Assembly: GCA_030407085.1 (NCBI GenBank)
Contig: CM059584.1
Span: 125,459,001 to 125,523,000, forward strand
Length of the DNA stretch: 64,000 nt
DNA from: Trichopria drosophilae
Lineage: Eukaryota > Arthropoda > Insecta > Hymenoptera > Diapriidae
Reading direction: 5' to 3'
Positions 35,101 to 45,001 of the stretch are shown here, piece after piece (position 1 is the stretch's first letter; every line of letters begins with the position of its first letter). Both the position numbers and the translations under genes were made by a program. The notes beneath the pieces are model-generated. The model ran no database searches, was not told the origin of the DNA, and was given only the letters and a program-made list of their open reading frames with translations.

Positions 35101-37940
35101 TTTATTACACCTTTTTGAATAGTTATTCATAATTTTCCGACTATTTAGTTATTAATAATTAATTTTAATGATCTATAAACATTGTTGAAACAGAAAAACT
35201 TGGTACATTTTTCATTCTAAAGCTTCCGTATCGTAAACAGTGCAAGATATACTAAAAATGAACTCAAACATTTTTGTAGAGCACAAAATTTCCTACAAAA
35301 AAGTCAGCAAGGGCCCTAGACTAAAGTTAATAGCTTAGCCACGAGCAACGATGGAATATGCCTCATATTTTACAAAAATTCTAAAATATTCATAATTAAG
35401 TTGTAAGAAAAAATTCCAGCGTTATTCGTGGATAATCTATTAACTTTAGACTAGGGCTCTCGCCGACTTTTTTTTAGGAAATTTTGTGCTCTACAAAAAA
35501 GGTTCAGTGCATTTTTAGTGTATCTTGCAGTGTTTTCAATACGGAAGCTTTAGAATGAAAAAAGTACCAAGTTTTTCCGTTTCAACAACGTTTATGGATC
35601 ATTACAAATAATTATTAATAACTATATCGTCTAGAAATTATGAATAAATATTCTCAAAGGTGCACTCAAATTGGATCCGTTTATAAAAATTTTCTGTTTA
35701 ACGAATGCGAATTGTAACTGTCATTTCAAATTTGTCAGAATCTGTGCGGTAACTACTACTTCCCAAAATGCTGTCGCATTGACTTCAAATTTCTTTGCGT
35801 GTGATATAGACAAAACAAATAGAAGTTTCTGATTTACTGTATACCATCTAATGCATAAATGGAATTTATCGCCTTGAAATATCATTTGGATATGAACCAG
35901 GGTTTTGCTAGTCACTGCATAAGACTATTATTAGTTTTTCATTATTTCGCATTATTAAAGATTTATATTTTCATTGTTATTACCAATGTACATATACCAT
36001 CGCAGTATCGTATACTTTTTATTTTGGGCGTTTACGTCTGTGTTAATATATGGGTCAATCTTCGAAAAAGTGTAAAATCGACGCATTTTTTATCCACGAA
36101 ATAAAAGATTATAAAAATTAAAATTTAAAGTTTAGATATATTCATTGACTTGCTAATTACGTAAATACGAAGTAATAATGCAGCAGCCATCGATACGTAT
36201 GAAATATGCAATTAATTTAATTTTTTAATGGAAATTTTATATAAAAATGGCGAAATGTTCACTCTTAGCGAATGAGTGACTCCTAAAGAGTAAGAAAATA
36301 ATAGCAACTTAATAATCTTCATTTTATAAAACTCAAAACAGTTAAAATTATTATGGAAAATTATAAATTGATATGTTTAGTTATTTTAGCGATGTAAAAA
36401 GAAAGTTTTGATTATCGCATATTACTGATGATGCGCGTTTAATACTGAAAGTAGTTAAGAAAATTGATGTTAAGTTTAATAAAAATCTGTTCGATCACTA
36501 ACAAGAACGGAATTTCCGTAAATCAATACAATTTTCCAGGAGGCTTACATGTCAACGTATTAACGATGTTAACATAAGAACAAAATAAATTTCGATCAAA
36601 TGCACTTAAGGCGTAAGAGTTTAATCTTTTCTTTATATTTTAAGATGTTACTCGCTTTCTTAACATGCTAAATTAGCGTCGCAAATATGACAGGAGGTTT
36701 GCAAGGAATAAACGTACTGGCCTTGGTTCTAACAATATTACTAAATTTGGGTTTAAATTAGTTTTGAAATCAGTAATATTATACACACAATCCATAGTCT
36801 AAAAGTAATCGAAATTGTAGAACGGTTGTCTGTATCTACATTTAATTTTTTTTTGTACTAGAAATTGCATGTATTCTGTACTTACATTTATTTTTTAAAA
36901 CACGGGGACACATTTTACAAAGCCATAACAATTTTCAGGAACGTTATAGTGAAATGTTCAAGCACTATTTGTTTGTTATAAGTAAAACAGATCATAACCA
37001 CTTTTAAACAAATTTAATCATTCACATGAAAGAGAATTACAGTGATCGAAAACGTGTTATTTATACCTGGGGACAGCCAGGAGGCTTACATTTCGGACCT
37101 TTAGCAGTATGTGAAAATTTTATAATGCGATTTGAACAAATTATCTCTTGTGCAATGTTTACATAAAAGTATAAGGCGCAAGAAAAAATAATGTTTGGAG
37201 AATAAATTCCATTATTTGGATAAAATATTAACTGGGGATATAAAATTACACTTCTGGAGAATGACCCATATAAATAAAAATAAAAAATAATATAATGAAC
37301 AAACTGTTTATAGGATAAAGTAGAAATATTATATAGTAATTGTTTGGTTGCAAATTGATGAAATTTTACGTGTATAAAGCTTAAAGTGTCATCACAAAAC
37401 ACAAACTTGATCAACGATACAAAGTTCAAAAGTTCTTGAAAACGAAATTATTAAAATTATGTATTAAACTACTTTTGTCGATAAAGATGTTTCATAGTAA
37501 AAATTTAAGAATGTTAACAACGTCACGAAGTAAACTCAAGTCTGAAGTTACGAATTACAGACACGTCATTAACGCTGATTATAGAAACACTTTTAATTTA
37601 TCCTAGACAAATTATTGAAAATATGTAGGTAAAAAATAGAATAAAGCATTAAATACAATTTCTTTACACCTTAAAATCAACATAAATGCAGTGCCAAAGA
37701 AAAGTAGCATAAGCAAAGTTAACCTATAAAACTTTTTTCAACAGTAATATCCGTGGAAAAAAATGGAATTTATATATATTAAATGTCGAAAGGATTAAAG
37801 ACAATTAATTTATTAAATTACTTACCCTTGCATGCTGAAATTAAATAATAACCGGTGTCGGTAACGTCGGAAAAATCAAGATGAACAACAGGTCTAGTAT
37901 GTCCACTGCAGGTAAGCGGAGTTTGTTTCAAATTTGCCAT
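19297..37940 (-). CDS. STRAP: STRAP orthologue, WD40-repeat protein, five exons, 330 aa
   Basis: Seen: exons (minus strand) 37940-37826, 27524-27226, 27162-26933, 26854-26718 and 19508-19297. All have canonical GT/AG borders and the phases close (1, 0, 2, 1), for 993 nt including TAA. The protein begins [19 protein letters not shown], contains [20 protein letters not shown] and [13 protein letters not shown], and ends with [19 protein letters not shown] and [17 protein letters not shown]. These are hallmark stretches of serine-threonine kinase receptor-associated protein. It is one WD40 propeller of seven blades, slightly shorter than the roughly 350-residue vertebrate protein because of a short C-terminal tail. 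Known: STRAP (UNR-interacting protein) acts in the SMN complex and in TGF-beta receptor/Smad7 signalling in the cytoplasm. Odd: introns 1 (10.3 kb) and 4 (7.2 kb) are packed with transposons, while introns 2 and 3 are under 80 bp. Confidence 0.96.
19635..21125. mobile_element. 1.5 kb TIR/foldback element in STRAP intron 4
   Basis: The ends TATATGGGTAAATCCACAGA and the complement of TATATGGGAAAATCCACAGA match over about 50 bp. Short frames inside have no recognisable domain. Confidence 0.7.
21456..22721. mobile_element. piggyBac-type foldback (TTAA target duplication) inside the LINE
   Basis: TTAA copies at 21452-21455 and 22722-22725 flank inverted ends CCCGTTTCGTCCTGAAATGC. The two arms are complementary over several hundred bases. 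Removing the element and one TTAA restores the LINE codons V-L-K-P-I-W across the junction. There is no transposase ORF, so it is non-autonomous. Confidence 0.85.
22882..23211. mobile_element. 330 bp MITE inserted in the LINE RT
   Basis: Inverted arms of about 120 bp begin TTCGCC and share GAGATGGGG and GGGCTTATTTTGCGAATAGC. The flanking LINE bases rejoin in frame as V-K-Y-L-G, the expected RT motif. No convincing target duplication is visible. Confidence 0.78.
25415..26443 (-). pseudogene. Jockey-type LINE ORF1 (gag-like, CCHC zinc knuckles), frameshifted
   Basis: Two adjacent frames (26443-25958 and 25942-25415) form one ORF1. The second carries zinc knuckles [28 protein letters not shown] (last Cys replaced by Tyr) and [15 protein letters not shown]. 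The order ORF1 then ORF2 on the minus strand, with about 50 nt between them, fits Jockey elements. One frameshift splits it near 25950. Confidence 0.85.
26718..26854 (-). CDS. STRAP: STRAP exon 4
   Basis: The acceptor TTGCAG is followed by [20 protein letters not shown], then [20 protein letters not shown], ending at donor GTATGT. 137 nt. A Jockey-type LINE begins only about 22 nt into the following intron. Confidence 0.95.
26933..27162 (-). CDS. STRAP: STRAP exon 3
   Basis: The acceptor TGTAG is followed by [17 protein letters not shown] signatures [12 protein letters not shown] and [13 protein letters not shown] follow, ending WDST plus two bases at GTAAGT. 230 nt. Confidence 0.95.
27226..27524 (-). 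CDS. STRAP: STRAP exon 2
   Basis: The acceptor TTAG is at 27526-27525. It completes the split Asp codon and reads [20 protein letters not shown], then WD blades 2-3 (AAKVWD-type [10 protein letters not shown]), ending EADPQ at a GTACAT donor. 299 nt. Confidence 0.96.
27541..27870 (-). mobile_element. LINE 3' fragment with (AAAT)n tail
   Basis: On the minus strand it reads [14 protein letters not shown], then with a frame change [15 protein letters not shown], typical of LINE C termini. It ends in AAATAAATAAATAAAT next to STRAP exon 2. Confidence 0.65.
27853..29379. repeat. Inverted-end element with reiterated GGGATTCAAT motif
   Basis: The left end CCCAGCAAACGAAAAAAGAT is matched by complementary ends at 28963 and 29379. 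The interior carries about nine degenerate units of roughly 75 bp built on GGAATTC/GGGATTCAA and its complement. The end sequence recurs at 44559. Confidence 0.65.
27985..28055 (-). repeat. tRNA-derived SINE-like head
   Basis: On the minus strand an A-box-like TGGCCGAGTGG and a B box GGTTCGATTCT are spaced as in a class II-like tRNA, with GCGCAGAGGACCGTGG between them. The acceptor arms do not pair, so this is not a functional tRNA. It is likely a SINE head or tRNA fossil. Confidence 0.6.
29480..30814 (+). mobile_element. LINE fragment (RT to 3' tail), family A, + strand
   Basis: RT motifs in order: [41 protein letters not shown] (PQGS decayed), [13 protein letters not shown], then [12 protein letters not shown] and a C-terminal region. 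It ends in an (AAAT)n tail at 30788-30814. Several frameshifts are present; dead copy. Confidence 0.82.
30815..31500 (+). mobile_element. Second LINE type, 3' end with ATT tail
   Basis: Translated pieces such as [24 protein letters not shown] (with frame changes) and [20 protein letters not shown] are typical of a CR1/L2-like RT C terminus. It ends AAATTATTATTATT. Strongly decayed. Confidence 0.65.
31727..32850. repeat. Block reiterating TGTAAAATTTACA, starts GCACTGAGAAAA
   Basis: Many copies of ATGTAAAATTTG, TGTAAATTTACA and complements lie on both sides of a LINE insertion at 32142-32640. The start GCACTGAGAAAAA is shared with the block at 59845. The right border is uncertain. Confidence 0.6.
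32142..32640 (-). mobile_element. LINE 3' fragment with (AAAT)n tail
   Basis: The minus-strand frame (32639-32343) reads [20 protein letters not shown], then [20 protein letters not shown], a LINE C terminus. A (TTTA)n run at 32142-32200 is its tail. It is inserted into the TGTAAA block. Confidence 0.72.
32995..33167 (+). mobile_element. RNase H fragment of a LINE
   Basis: Plus-strand pieces [31 protein letters not shown] and, after a frameshift, [19 protein letters not shown] match the RNase H C-terminal signature (W-V-P-G-H, G-N-E-x-A-D). Typical of I-type or other RNase H-bearing LINEs. Confidence 0.7.
33168..33584 (-). mobile_element. LINE family A, minus-strand copy, 3' segment
   Basis: It is nearly identical to 30010-30345 in reverse ([32 protein letters not shown]). 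It continues upstream at 34717 beyond a foldback insertion. Confidence 0.82.
33585..34716. mobile_element. Foldback element splitting a LINE copy (with nested LINE fragment)
   Basis: The ends CACGGAAAGAAATTTTCTGC and complement of CATGGAAAGAAATTTTCTAC are followed by complementary ACTTCACCCA. It shares its interior with the element at 34971. It contains its own LINE 3' insertion at 34182-34557. Confidence 0.78.
34182..34557 (-). mobile_element. LINE 3' fragment nested in the foldback
   Basis: On the minus strand it reads [15 protein letters not shown] then, across frameshifts, [20 protein letters not shown]. It has a (TTTA)n tail at 34182-34200. The foldback sequence resumes on each side. 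Confidence 0.72.
34717..34797 (-). mobile_element. LINE family A, minus-strand copy, 5' segment
   Basis: It reads [20 protein letters not shown], then MWSKLNAW. The homologous stretch in the + strand copy (29874 onward) is continuous, so the element at 33585-34716 split it. Confidence 0.75.
34798..34970 (+). mobile_element. LINE C-terminal fragment, + strand
   Basis: It reads [20 protein letters not shown] then FELVHGSQI, like the C-terminal region of LINE RTs. Truncated on both sides. Confidence 0.5.
34971..35801. mobile_element. Foldback element, same family as 33585-34716
   Basis: The ends CACGGAAAGAAATTTGAAG and the complement of CACGCAAAGAAATTTGAAG. The arms share AAGCTTCCGTATCGTAAACA-type sequence and its complement. 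831 bp. Confidence 0.78.
35802..37825. other. Remainder of STRAP intron 1, nothing recognised
   Basis: AT-rich sequence with stops in all frames and only short spurious frames. No repeat family was recognised. Confidence 0.5.
37826..37940 (-). CDS. STRAP: STRAP exon 1 (start codon)
   Basis: ATG at 37940-37938. The 38 complete codons are [19 protein letters not shown]..., ending YYLISACK plus one base. The donor GG|GTAAGT lies at 37825-37820. It is homologous to the conserved STRAP N terminus and the first WD blade. Confidence 0.94.
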
Positions 37941-38410
37941 TTTAATTGATGGACAAATTATTGCCTAAACTACAATTTATCAAAATGACAAATATAAACG
38001 TCAAAATATATTTTCAAAACGACAAAGTATAGGAATGTTTCCAAACGACAACATATCCAACAATGCCAAAAGAGACAACTACATTTTATAAACTGGCGCT
38101 GCAATCGATGACTCACCATCCACGCAACTCACTGATATATATAATACATATATATATAGAACATAAATTAGGATATTCGGAAAATGTTTTTTCTATGTAA
38201 CAGGAGTACAGTTCCTCGGTATTATGTGCATGTTTTGAGGACCTGAAATTAGTTATTATGTACATTAGTCCGAGGACGATTATGTACACATTATGTGTCT
38301 ATGCGCATGCGCATAGACAATATAACCTTACATTATTGTCCATATACCATAAAGCACTCAAAACACGTTACACGCACATAACCTCGAAAACCACACACCT
38401 GATACATAAA

Positions 38411-38525
38411 ATATCGTATGTGACGTGGAACTAAAACAATTCTGGTCCTCGTCTGCGCCTCGTACCGGGAACACCATGCCCGGACCAGTATTACAGTTTT
38501 AGTTCCATGTTACATAATATACTAT
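38411..38525. mobile_element. Short palindromic MITE with AGTATATTATGTAAC end
   Basis: The arms GTGACGTGGAACTAAAAC and complement GTTTTAGTTCCATGTTAC enclose a GC-rich loop (CGTACCGGGAACACC). The right end matches the AGTATATTATG family seen at 47739 and 49610. Confidence 0.65.
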
Positions 38526-38544
38526 TAATTATTAAACAGGTTTT

Positions 38545-38640
38545 AGGAAAAAATAGTATATTGTGTAACTAGGGAACAAAATAGATGTTTGCCGGCATGT
38601 GTGAACACATTTTGGGCTCCGAGTGTTAGAAACATGCATT
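38545..38640. repeat. Fragment of AGTATATTATG-ended family
   Basis: AGTATATTGTGTAACTAGGG then AACAAAATAGATGTTTGCCG closely match 47549-47590. No right end was seen. Confidence 0.5.
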
Positions 38641-38705
38641 TCTATGGCATACTTTCATGATAAGATTTTAGTAGACATAAATTACAGACTAATCAGATAG
38701 ATAAA

Positions 38706-39709
38706 ACAGGTCTGCAAAATTCACTTGTTTTTATTTGATATCAGACTATCAGAGTGATTTCCGACGTATTTTTGTACGCTGAACACGAATCTGAAGACGA
38801 AAAATGTCTATCCCGTTATGATTTTGAGAAAAGTGGGGGCAAAAACACAAAAAAACGTGTTTTTGGGTGTTTTTACCCCTAATTTTCTCAGAAGCCTGAC
38901 GTGCAACAGATCTGAATTTGTGCTCAAATTAAAGCTTAATTCTTCCCCTACAAAAATCATATACGATAGTTTTAAAATAAATTTCATAGTTTTGAAAAAA
39001 AAATGGTTTTAACCTTGCTATTCCTAGTGATTATGATGAAAATGCAAATTATTTAACTACATTGAGCAGAGCTCATACAAACCACTACTTGACAGTTTTC
39101 GGGGTTGGTGTTTAAGAATCCAATGTCGCTTTTATAAAATTCAAAATGGCGGATCCAAGATGGCGGACGTAAAAATAAAAAATTTAAATTAACCTCATGA
39201 AAATTAGTACTCGGGGGTTTTTTGAGTCGCTGATGACGAATCCAATGTTAGATTCACAAAATTTAAAATAGCGAATCCAAAATGGCGGCCGCAAAATAAA
39301 AAAATATACTTAGGATCTTAAAATCATGACTTCATGGTTTTTTTTTGTTCGCCATTAGTAATACCAGCGGTTGTTCGATTTTGTTTGCATTTTCAATATA
39401 ATCACTAGAAATAGCAAGGTTAAAACCATTTTTTTTTCAAAACTATGATTTTTTTTAAAACTATCTTATGATTTTTGTAGGGGAAGAACTAAGCTTTAAT
39501 TTAAGCTCAAATTCAAGCCTGTAGCACGTCAGGTTTCAGAGAAAATTAGGAGTAAAGACACCCAAAAACGCGTTATTTGGTGTCTTTACCCCCACTTTCC
39601 TCTAAATCATGACGTGACAGGCATTTTTCGGCTTCAGATTCGTGTTCAGCACACAAAAATACGTCGAAAATCACTCTGATATTAAAAAAAAAATCCGTGC
39701 AGACCTGTG
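38706..39709. mobile_element. 1.0 kb foldback element
   Basis: The ends ACAGGTCTGCA and TGCAGACCTGT are followed inward by TATCAGAGTGATTTCCGACG and its near complement. Arms of about 280 bp share GAACACGAATCTGAAG and GTTTTTGGGTGT. Confidence 0.8.
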
Positions 39710-40269
39710 TAATCAACATATAATATAAATTTATTTTATTCGTAGTTTTTATTCCAGGCGATAGTTTGAAAAGAAATTTTGTTCGATTGGGGTAATTTTT
39801 GTGACATCATGAAGAATTTATTTTCTTGGAAATTTTACCATTTCAAATGTTAATTTTGGGACAGACTTGCAGAATGAGAAAAATTGTCATTTTTTCCAGG
39901 TCTACTATTTAAATAGCAAAACCAACTAAAAATGTAGCCGTGCCAGATTCTATTCTTTAGATAGTAAAACAACTATTACCGTTTTTCCGTGCTTGTAAAC
40001 TGTTGTTATGTAACGCCCTTTTATACAAATGTCAGTTATAATTTCTTGTTATACCTATGAAATTTTGTTTTTGTATAAAAATAAAGCGAGGATGAATTTG
40101 TTTTTTTCAATTTTGATTTTTTTTTCATGTGAACGTTCTTCGAAAGAATTTAATTTAATTTAATTTAATAATTTGTATTTTCACTGGAACGAATGTCGGA
40201 CGTTATTTCAAACTATTTCAATATAGTAATAAACTCAGATGTACGAGCTTGATCTATGCAAACCCAGGT

Positions 40270-40430
40270 AGCAAACTAAAAAAGTGTTTAGAACGATTCC
40301 AAAATGTGCTGTAAAAACAGTCAGATGTCATAAAGATCTCATAATGACACCATGTTCAGAAAACCTTCATAAAGTGGTACATCTGACTTATTTTAGAGCA
40401 CATTTTGAACTCTTTTGGGAATATACAGTT
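40270..40430. mobile_element. Short palindromic MITE
   Basis: The arms share CCAAAATGTGCT and CAGTCAGATGT with their near complements at 40368-40415. The centre is near 40350. Non-coding. Confidence 0.6.
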
Positions 40431-40589
40431 ATTTAAAGAATTTCGAGAAGTTTCACTTTAAGTTGCTTATGATTTGCTTTTAACATTTTTTCTGTAATGC
40501 CTTCATAATATTGTAGCACTAAATCAGAATTAATTCTAATTACTAATTACATTTTGATAAAAATTCTTGATCTCAAACGACGTATGGAT

Positions 40590-41170
40590 GTATTTAACAG
40601 TTCCATACTCTCTAACTTTCTTGGAGTGAAATTTTCATTCCAATCCTTAAAATACTCCAAGTCTAAAAATAGTGAAAGACCACTATAAAAGAGTCTAGTC
40701 AGTCACTCCAAATGAAAGAGTGAAGAAATGCATTAAAAATGTTGGAATGAAAATTCACTCGTGTGAAGTTGAAATTCAGTCTGTGTGGAGTTACAATTCA
40801 CTCCTAAGAGAGTGAAATTTGTCATAACTTATGTACTTTTTTTAATGCACTGAAATTAAATTTAAGAATAGTGATTTAATTTTCTCTATTCAAATTTTTT
40901 TTTGGAAATTTCACTCGATTTCAATTCCTCCTAGTAAATAACACAGCAGTAGCAGCAGTTATCACAAATACTGAGTAAACGGTTTCAGGATGACCTAAAA
41001 TTTAAACAAATTCTACACATTTATTCGTCATTGTTACTGTGGGTGGTTTAACTAGAGCTAATATTTTCCTCTATCTCTAGAGTAAAATAATTGACTCTAT
41101 AGAAAGAGTGGCAATTCACTTCAGGAATGAATTTTAACTCAGTAAGGGTGAAATTTCATTCCAACGAATT
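40590..41170. repeat. Block reiterating GGAGTGAAATTTCACTCC
   Basis: More than ten copies of GAGTGAA and TTCACTC are arranged in direct and inverted orientation with GGAATGAAA/TTTCATTCC. No coding potential. Confidence 0.6.
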
Positions 41171-42080
41171 TAGAGACTACTAGCTACAGTATCGTACTAT
41201 GTCAGCAGAAGATACGATATCTCAATTGATGTTTATTCGTATGTAATTTTTTATCCTATTTCATATTCAAAATACTAAGAAATGGAATGTACATTATGCT
41301 AATTAATTCATTAATATTATATATTTGACGTTTTATTGGCACCATTCGTGGTTAATATATTACAGCTAACTTCGTTAGAAACGAATAACGTTAACGTGGT
41401 TTACAATCCTCTTGAAAACATGTCGGGTATAATAGTGCAGAAATGTTGTTAGTATTAATGAATTATGTAAAAGCCGAAATTATAAATGCAGAAGCTGTAT
41501 GAAATTATTGGTACCAGCAAAACCCTGCCGCACCACTTGTAATCAATAACGCATTACTTATAATTTATAAAGTTGACTACGTGACTTTTGACGAGCATTG
41601 TGTGTTTAACAAAATTTGTTATAATTTATGCATTGCAGAATGCTTTATTAATATTGCAAGTAAAATATTGAAAATTCTTTTGAAATATTCATAATGTAAC
41701 AGTGAGCATATAGTACAAAGACTCGTATCATTAAATAACTTGTTAGTTTAATGTACATGCTTTACAAAATTATAAATATAACAATCAACAATAGTAGTAT
41801 TTTATCTGTTACTAATTTCCGTAATAAAATATCTGATTTCATACAAATTGACTAGAGAATGGATATGCATAGAATTGTGAAATTTTGGAGAATTAGTTTT
41901 AGTAGTTATTAATAAATGAAATAAAATGAAAGTAATTATTGGAAATATGTAACTCATATTTTACGTGTAGTTTATAGTGTCCTTGTACGTTCTCCGTTAC
42001 CATCTGTTATTCTCAACTAAATATAAGAATTTTTACAAGATATATTAAATCAATGTGTATTACCTAAAAACGGCTACATG

Positions 42081-42556
42081 ACTAAATAACTTCGCAAAAA
42101 TAATTTCAGAAATAATAACTTTAATAATAATAACTTCAAATATCTCTTCAACTCAACACAACATTTGCGAATTATACGTATCTCAATACGTCGGTACATG
42201 CATTAACAAAAATTACAAAAAAGTATTTTTCGAAATATCTCTCCTAACCTAACCTACTCTAACGTAACTTAACCTAACAAATTACTAACGAATATTAAAT
42301 TAAAATCGATATTCATAATGATTGCTGTAAAAAGTATGAACTTATCAAAATGTAAACATATATTCATGTTCAATAATTTCCATGAATTGCTTCAATAATT
42401 GATGAATAGTGGTTAAAAATGTAATGAACATTGTTCGAACAATGTTCTATTATATACGCATTCAGAAATATTTGAAGTTATTTTTGTTAAAGTTATTTTT
42501 TGTAGAGTTATTTTTTGGAGGTTATTATTGCAAAGTCATTTTTGCAAAGTTATTTA
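42081..42556. mobile_element. Second, shorter copy of the 14953-16553 foldback
   Basis: It starts ACATGACTAAATAACTT and ends with repeated AAAGTTATTTTT. It shares the internal block ACAAAAAAGTATTTTT, a decayed CCTAA tract (42243-42280) and GTAATGAACA. It lacks the pogo insertion and the internal duplication. Confidence 0.75.
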
Positions 42557-44558
42557 AACACCCCTAAAAATTACTATTTGAACTTTCATTTTGTGTAAGA
42601 TATGTGGTTGGCGTTATCTTGTCGGGAAATGAATAATAGTTTAAAATAGTTTTAATCGTGAACAAAAAATGATAAATATTTTTGGGAAGATGGCTATCAC
42701 ACCATAAAATTGGGAGTTAAATTAAAACTAGTCAAGGTTATTCGTTAAATGTCACATAATAAAAATTGTCACATAATAAACTCTCAACCAAAGTGATTTG
42801 GATGGATGTTGGAAAATGTCACACAATAGTTTTGGTTGATGAAGATTTTGAATTTGGTTAATAATTTTCGCCTGAAACAAATTTCAACTTCGTTATTTTG
42901 AAACATTTACCTAGGAAACTATCCTATATTTTCTGTCTTTCGGACGAAATAAAAAATATCCCTTTTTAGAAAGGACCGCAAAAATTTGTCTGTATTATCT
43001 CTTGATTGTATACTTTTAAAACATGTAATTGGCGAGCGTGTGTCTGTCTTCTGAAATAAAATATAACATAAGAAATGAAGGCAACCAAATTTTCGTAAAA
43101 ATTTTAAATACCATTTTTTAAGAAATGTGAGTTTGAATTTTTCGAAAAAAAAAAAACAAAGCATGATTGTTCTCGTTTCATAATAACCGTTCAAAGTAAG
43201 TTTTTAAAATTCCCGTGCCATTTAACCTAAAATTGTAGGGATTTAAATATCGTTGCTCTGTGCGCCCTTCGTTTCGAAAACTCTTATTTTTGTCTGACAC
43301 ACCATTAATACAATTTCAAAACCCAAATAATGCATAGCTCTTTTTTGTTTGATACAGTTTCCAGTCTATGTAACTATTCTCATGTTGCTACGAGTTTAAG
43401 AAATAGAAAAAAAGAAGAAACTTAATTATTTTATATTATGTTATTGATTCCTTTATATCGGTAGCACCCCTTAAGTTGTTACATAACTTAATACTTTGTA
43501 CTTGCATATTGCTATTTGCTCCTCTTAAAATAATAAAAACAACTTTGCAATTGTGGGGGGGGGGGCAGTAAACAACAAATTTTTTATTTATAAATCAAAT
43601 ATTAAAAGTATTGCAGAGTTAGTCATATAATATTATCAATAATTGCTCTCATATAGAGCAGACGTTTTCGAGAAATCAAAGTTTGATTTCAATGCAAATT
43701 TTTTATAAAATTCTTCAAGCATACCAACGACGACATCAAAATATTGTTATAATCTAAAAAGTAATAAAGTACGCTAGTAACTTTGACATACGATCATAGG
43801 TGTTACGTGAGCCTCGTAAAAATTACGTTTTTCAGCCAAACCTACACTGGAAACTTTACGACTTCTTTTTAGCATAGAAGTAAAAGCTTACTGAGCGCAA
43901 GTACAATCCTTTCATGAAGCGTAGATTATATCTCTTATGTGATTTCTAAAATGTCAGTTTTTTCCAAAAGTTAAAAGTAAAGTATAATTAGTTTAGTTAA
44001 AATAATATTTTACAGTGTTTAATTCTTTTTTAACAATATTCATTAGAACTAAAAAACAGTAGGTATCATCCATATTATCTTTGATTGTCTTATATACCTG
44101 CGGTATACAAATATCTTCTCCATTTTTCTAATACGTTTATTAAAACTAGATTATACTAGAAGCACTCTGCCAGGTTGCTATGGTGAAGCACATATATCAA
44201 ATTAATTTTTCTTCACGTAATATTACATTTTTTATAATTTAATAATTGATACTTTAAAATACTGTAAAAGTCAAACATTCTTCATATTTTACTCGTCTTA
44301 GAGTGATCGTTTGCTCTTTATAAAGTGAAGATTAATCCTTTCCAGTTTTATTAAATATAAATATTACGACAAAAGGAAAATTATTAATAATATTCATTAA
44401 GTTATATATTAATGCTTCAGCTAACATATGCTGTGGATCGAAGTTTTGAAAATGGTCACTCATTTTTTTCAATTAAATAGCTAGGTCTACCAAAACCTAC
44501 CCAATCGATGAGTTCATGAATCAATGGCCACAGAGTCAAAGCCACTAATTTTAAGTTA
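42557..44558. other. Intergenic, poly-G run, no gene
   Basis: AT-rich with a G run at 43555-43565. Short frames only. Confidence 0.5.
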
Positions 44559-45001
44559 CCCAACAAACGAAAAAGAATAAGATAAAATTCTGAAATTACG
44601 TTTCCAATCCGGTTTCTTAACATTTCGAATTGAGAAAAGTCACAGTCTAATTCGAAGTTCATCGATTTCATACTTTCACGTGGATTTCCGAATATTTGAA
44701 TTCGGAAACATTCGTTTTAATGAGTCAACTTTATTAGATATATTTTTTTATTATAACGAAAAAAGGACGTCCATGACGAGCATTGTTTACCGTCAGATAT
44801 ATTATTACTTAGTTCCGTTGAAATTGATTACATTTTAGTTCATGTTTTTATGTAAAAAGCTGCTAATAAATGATTTTTATGTTATGTTTGTGTTCTACTC
44901 ACGTATTATATCGAATTAGAACGGAAGAATTTTGATTAAAAAGGTCAAGAAACCGAAATAAAACGTATTTAATTCGTTTTAATTTTGTTTGGTTTGTTGG
45001 G
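44559..45001. mobile_element. TIR element with CCCAACAAACGAAAAAG end
   Basis: The left end CCCAACAAACGAAAAAGAAT and the complement of CCCAACAAACCAAACAAAAT continue with matching CGGTTTCTT on both arms. The end resembles that at 27853. 443 bp. Confidence 0.65.
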
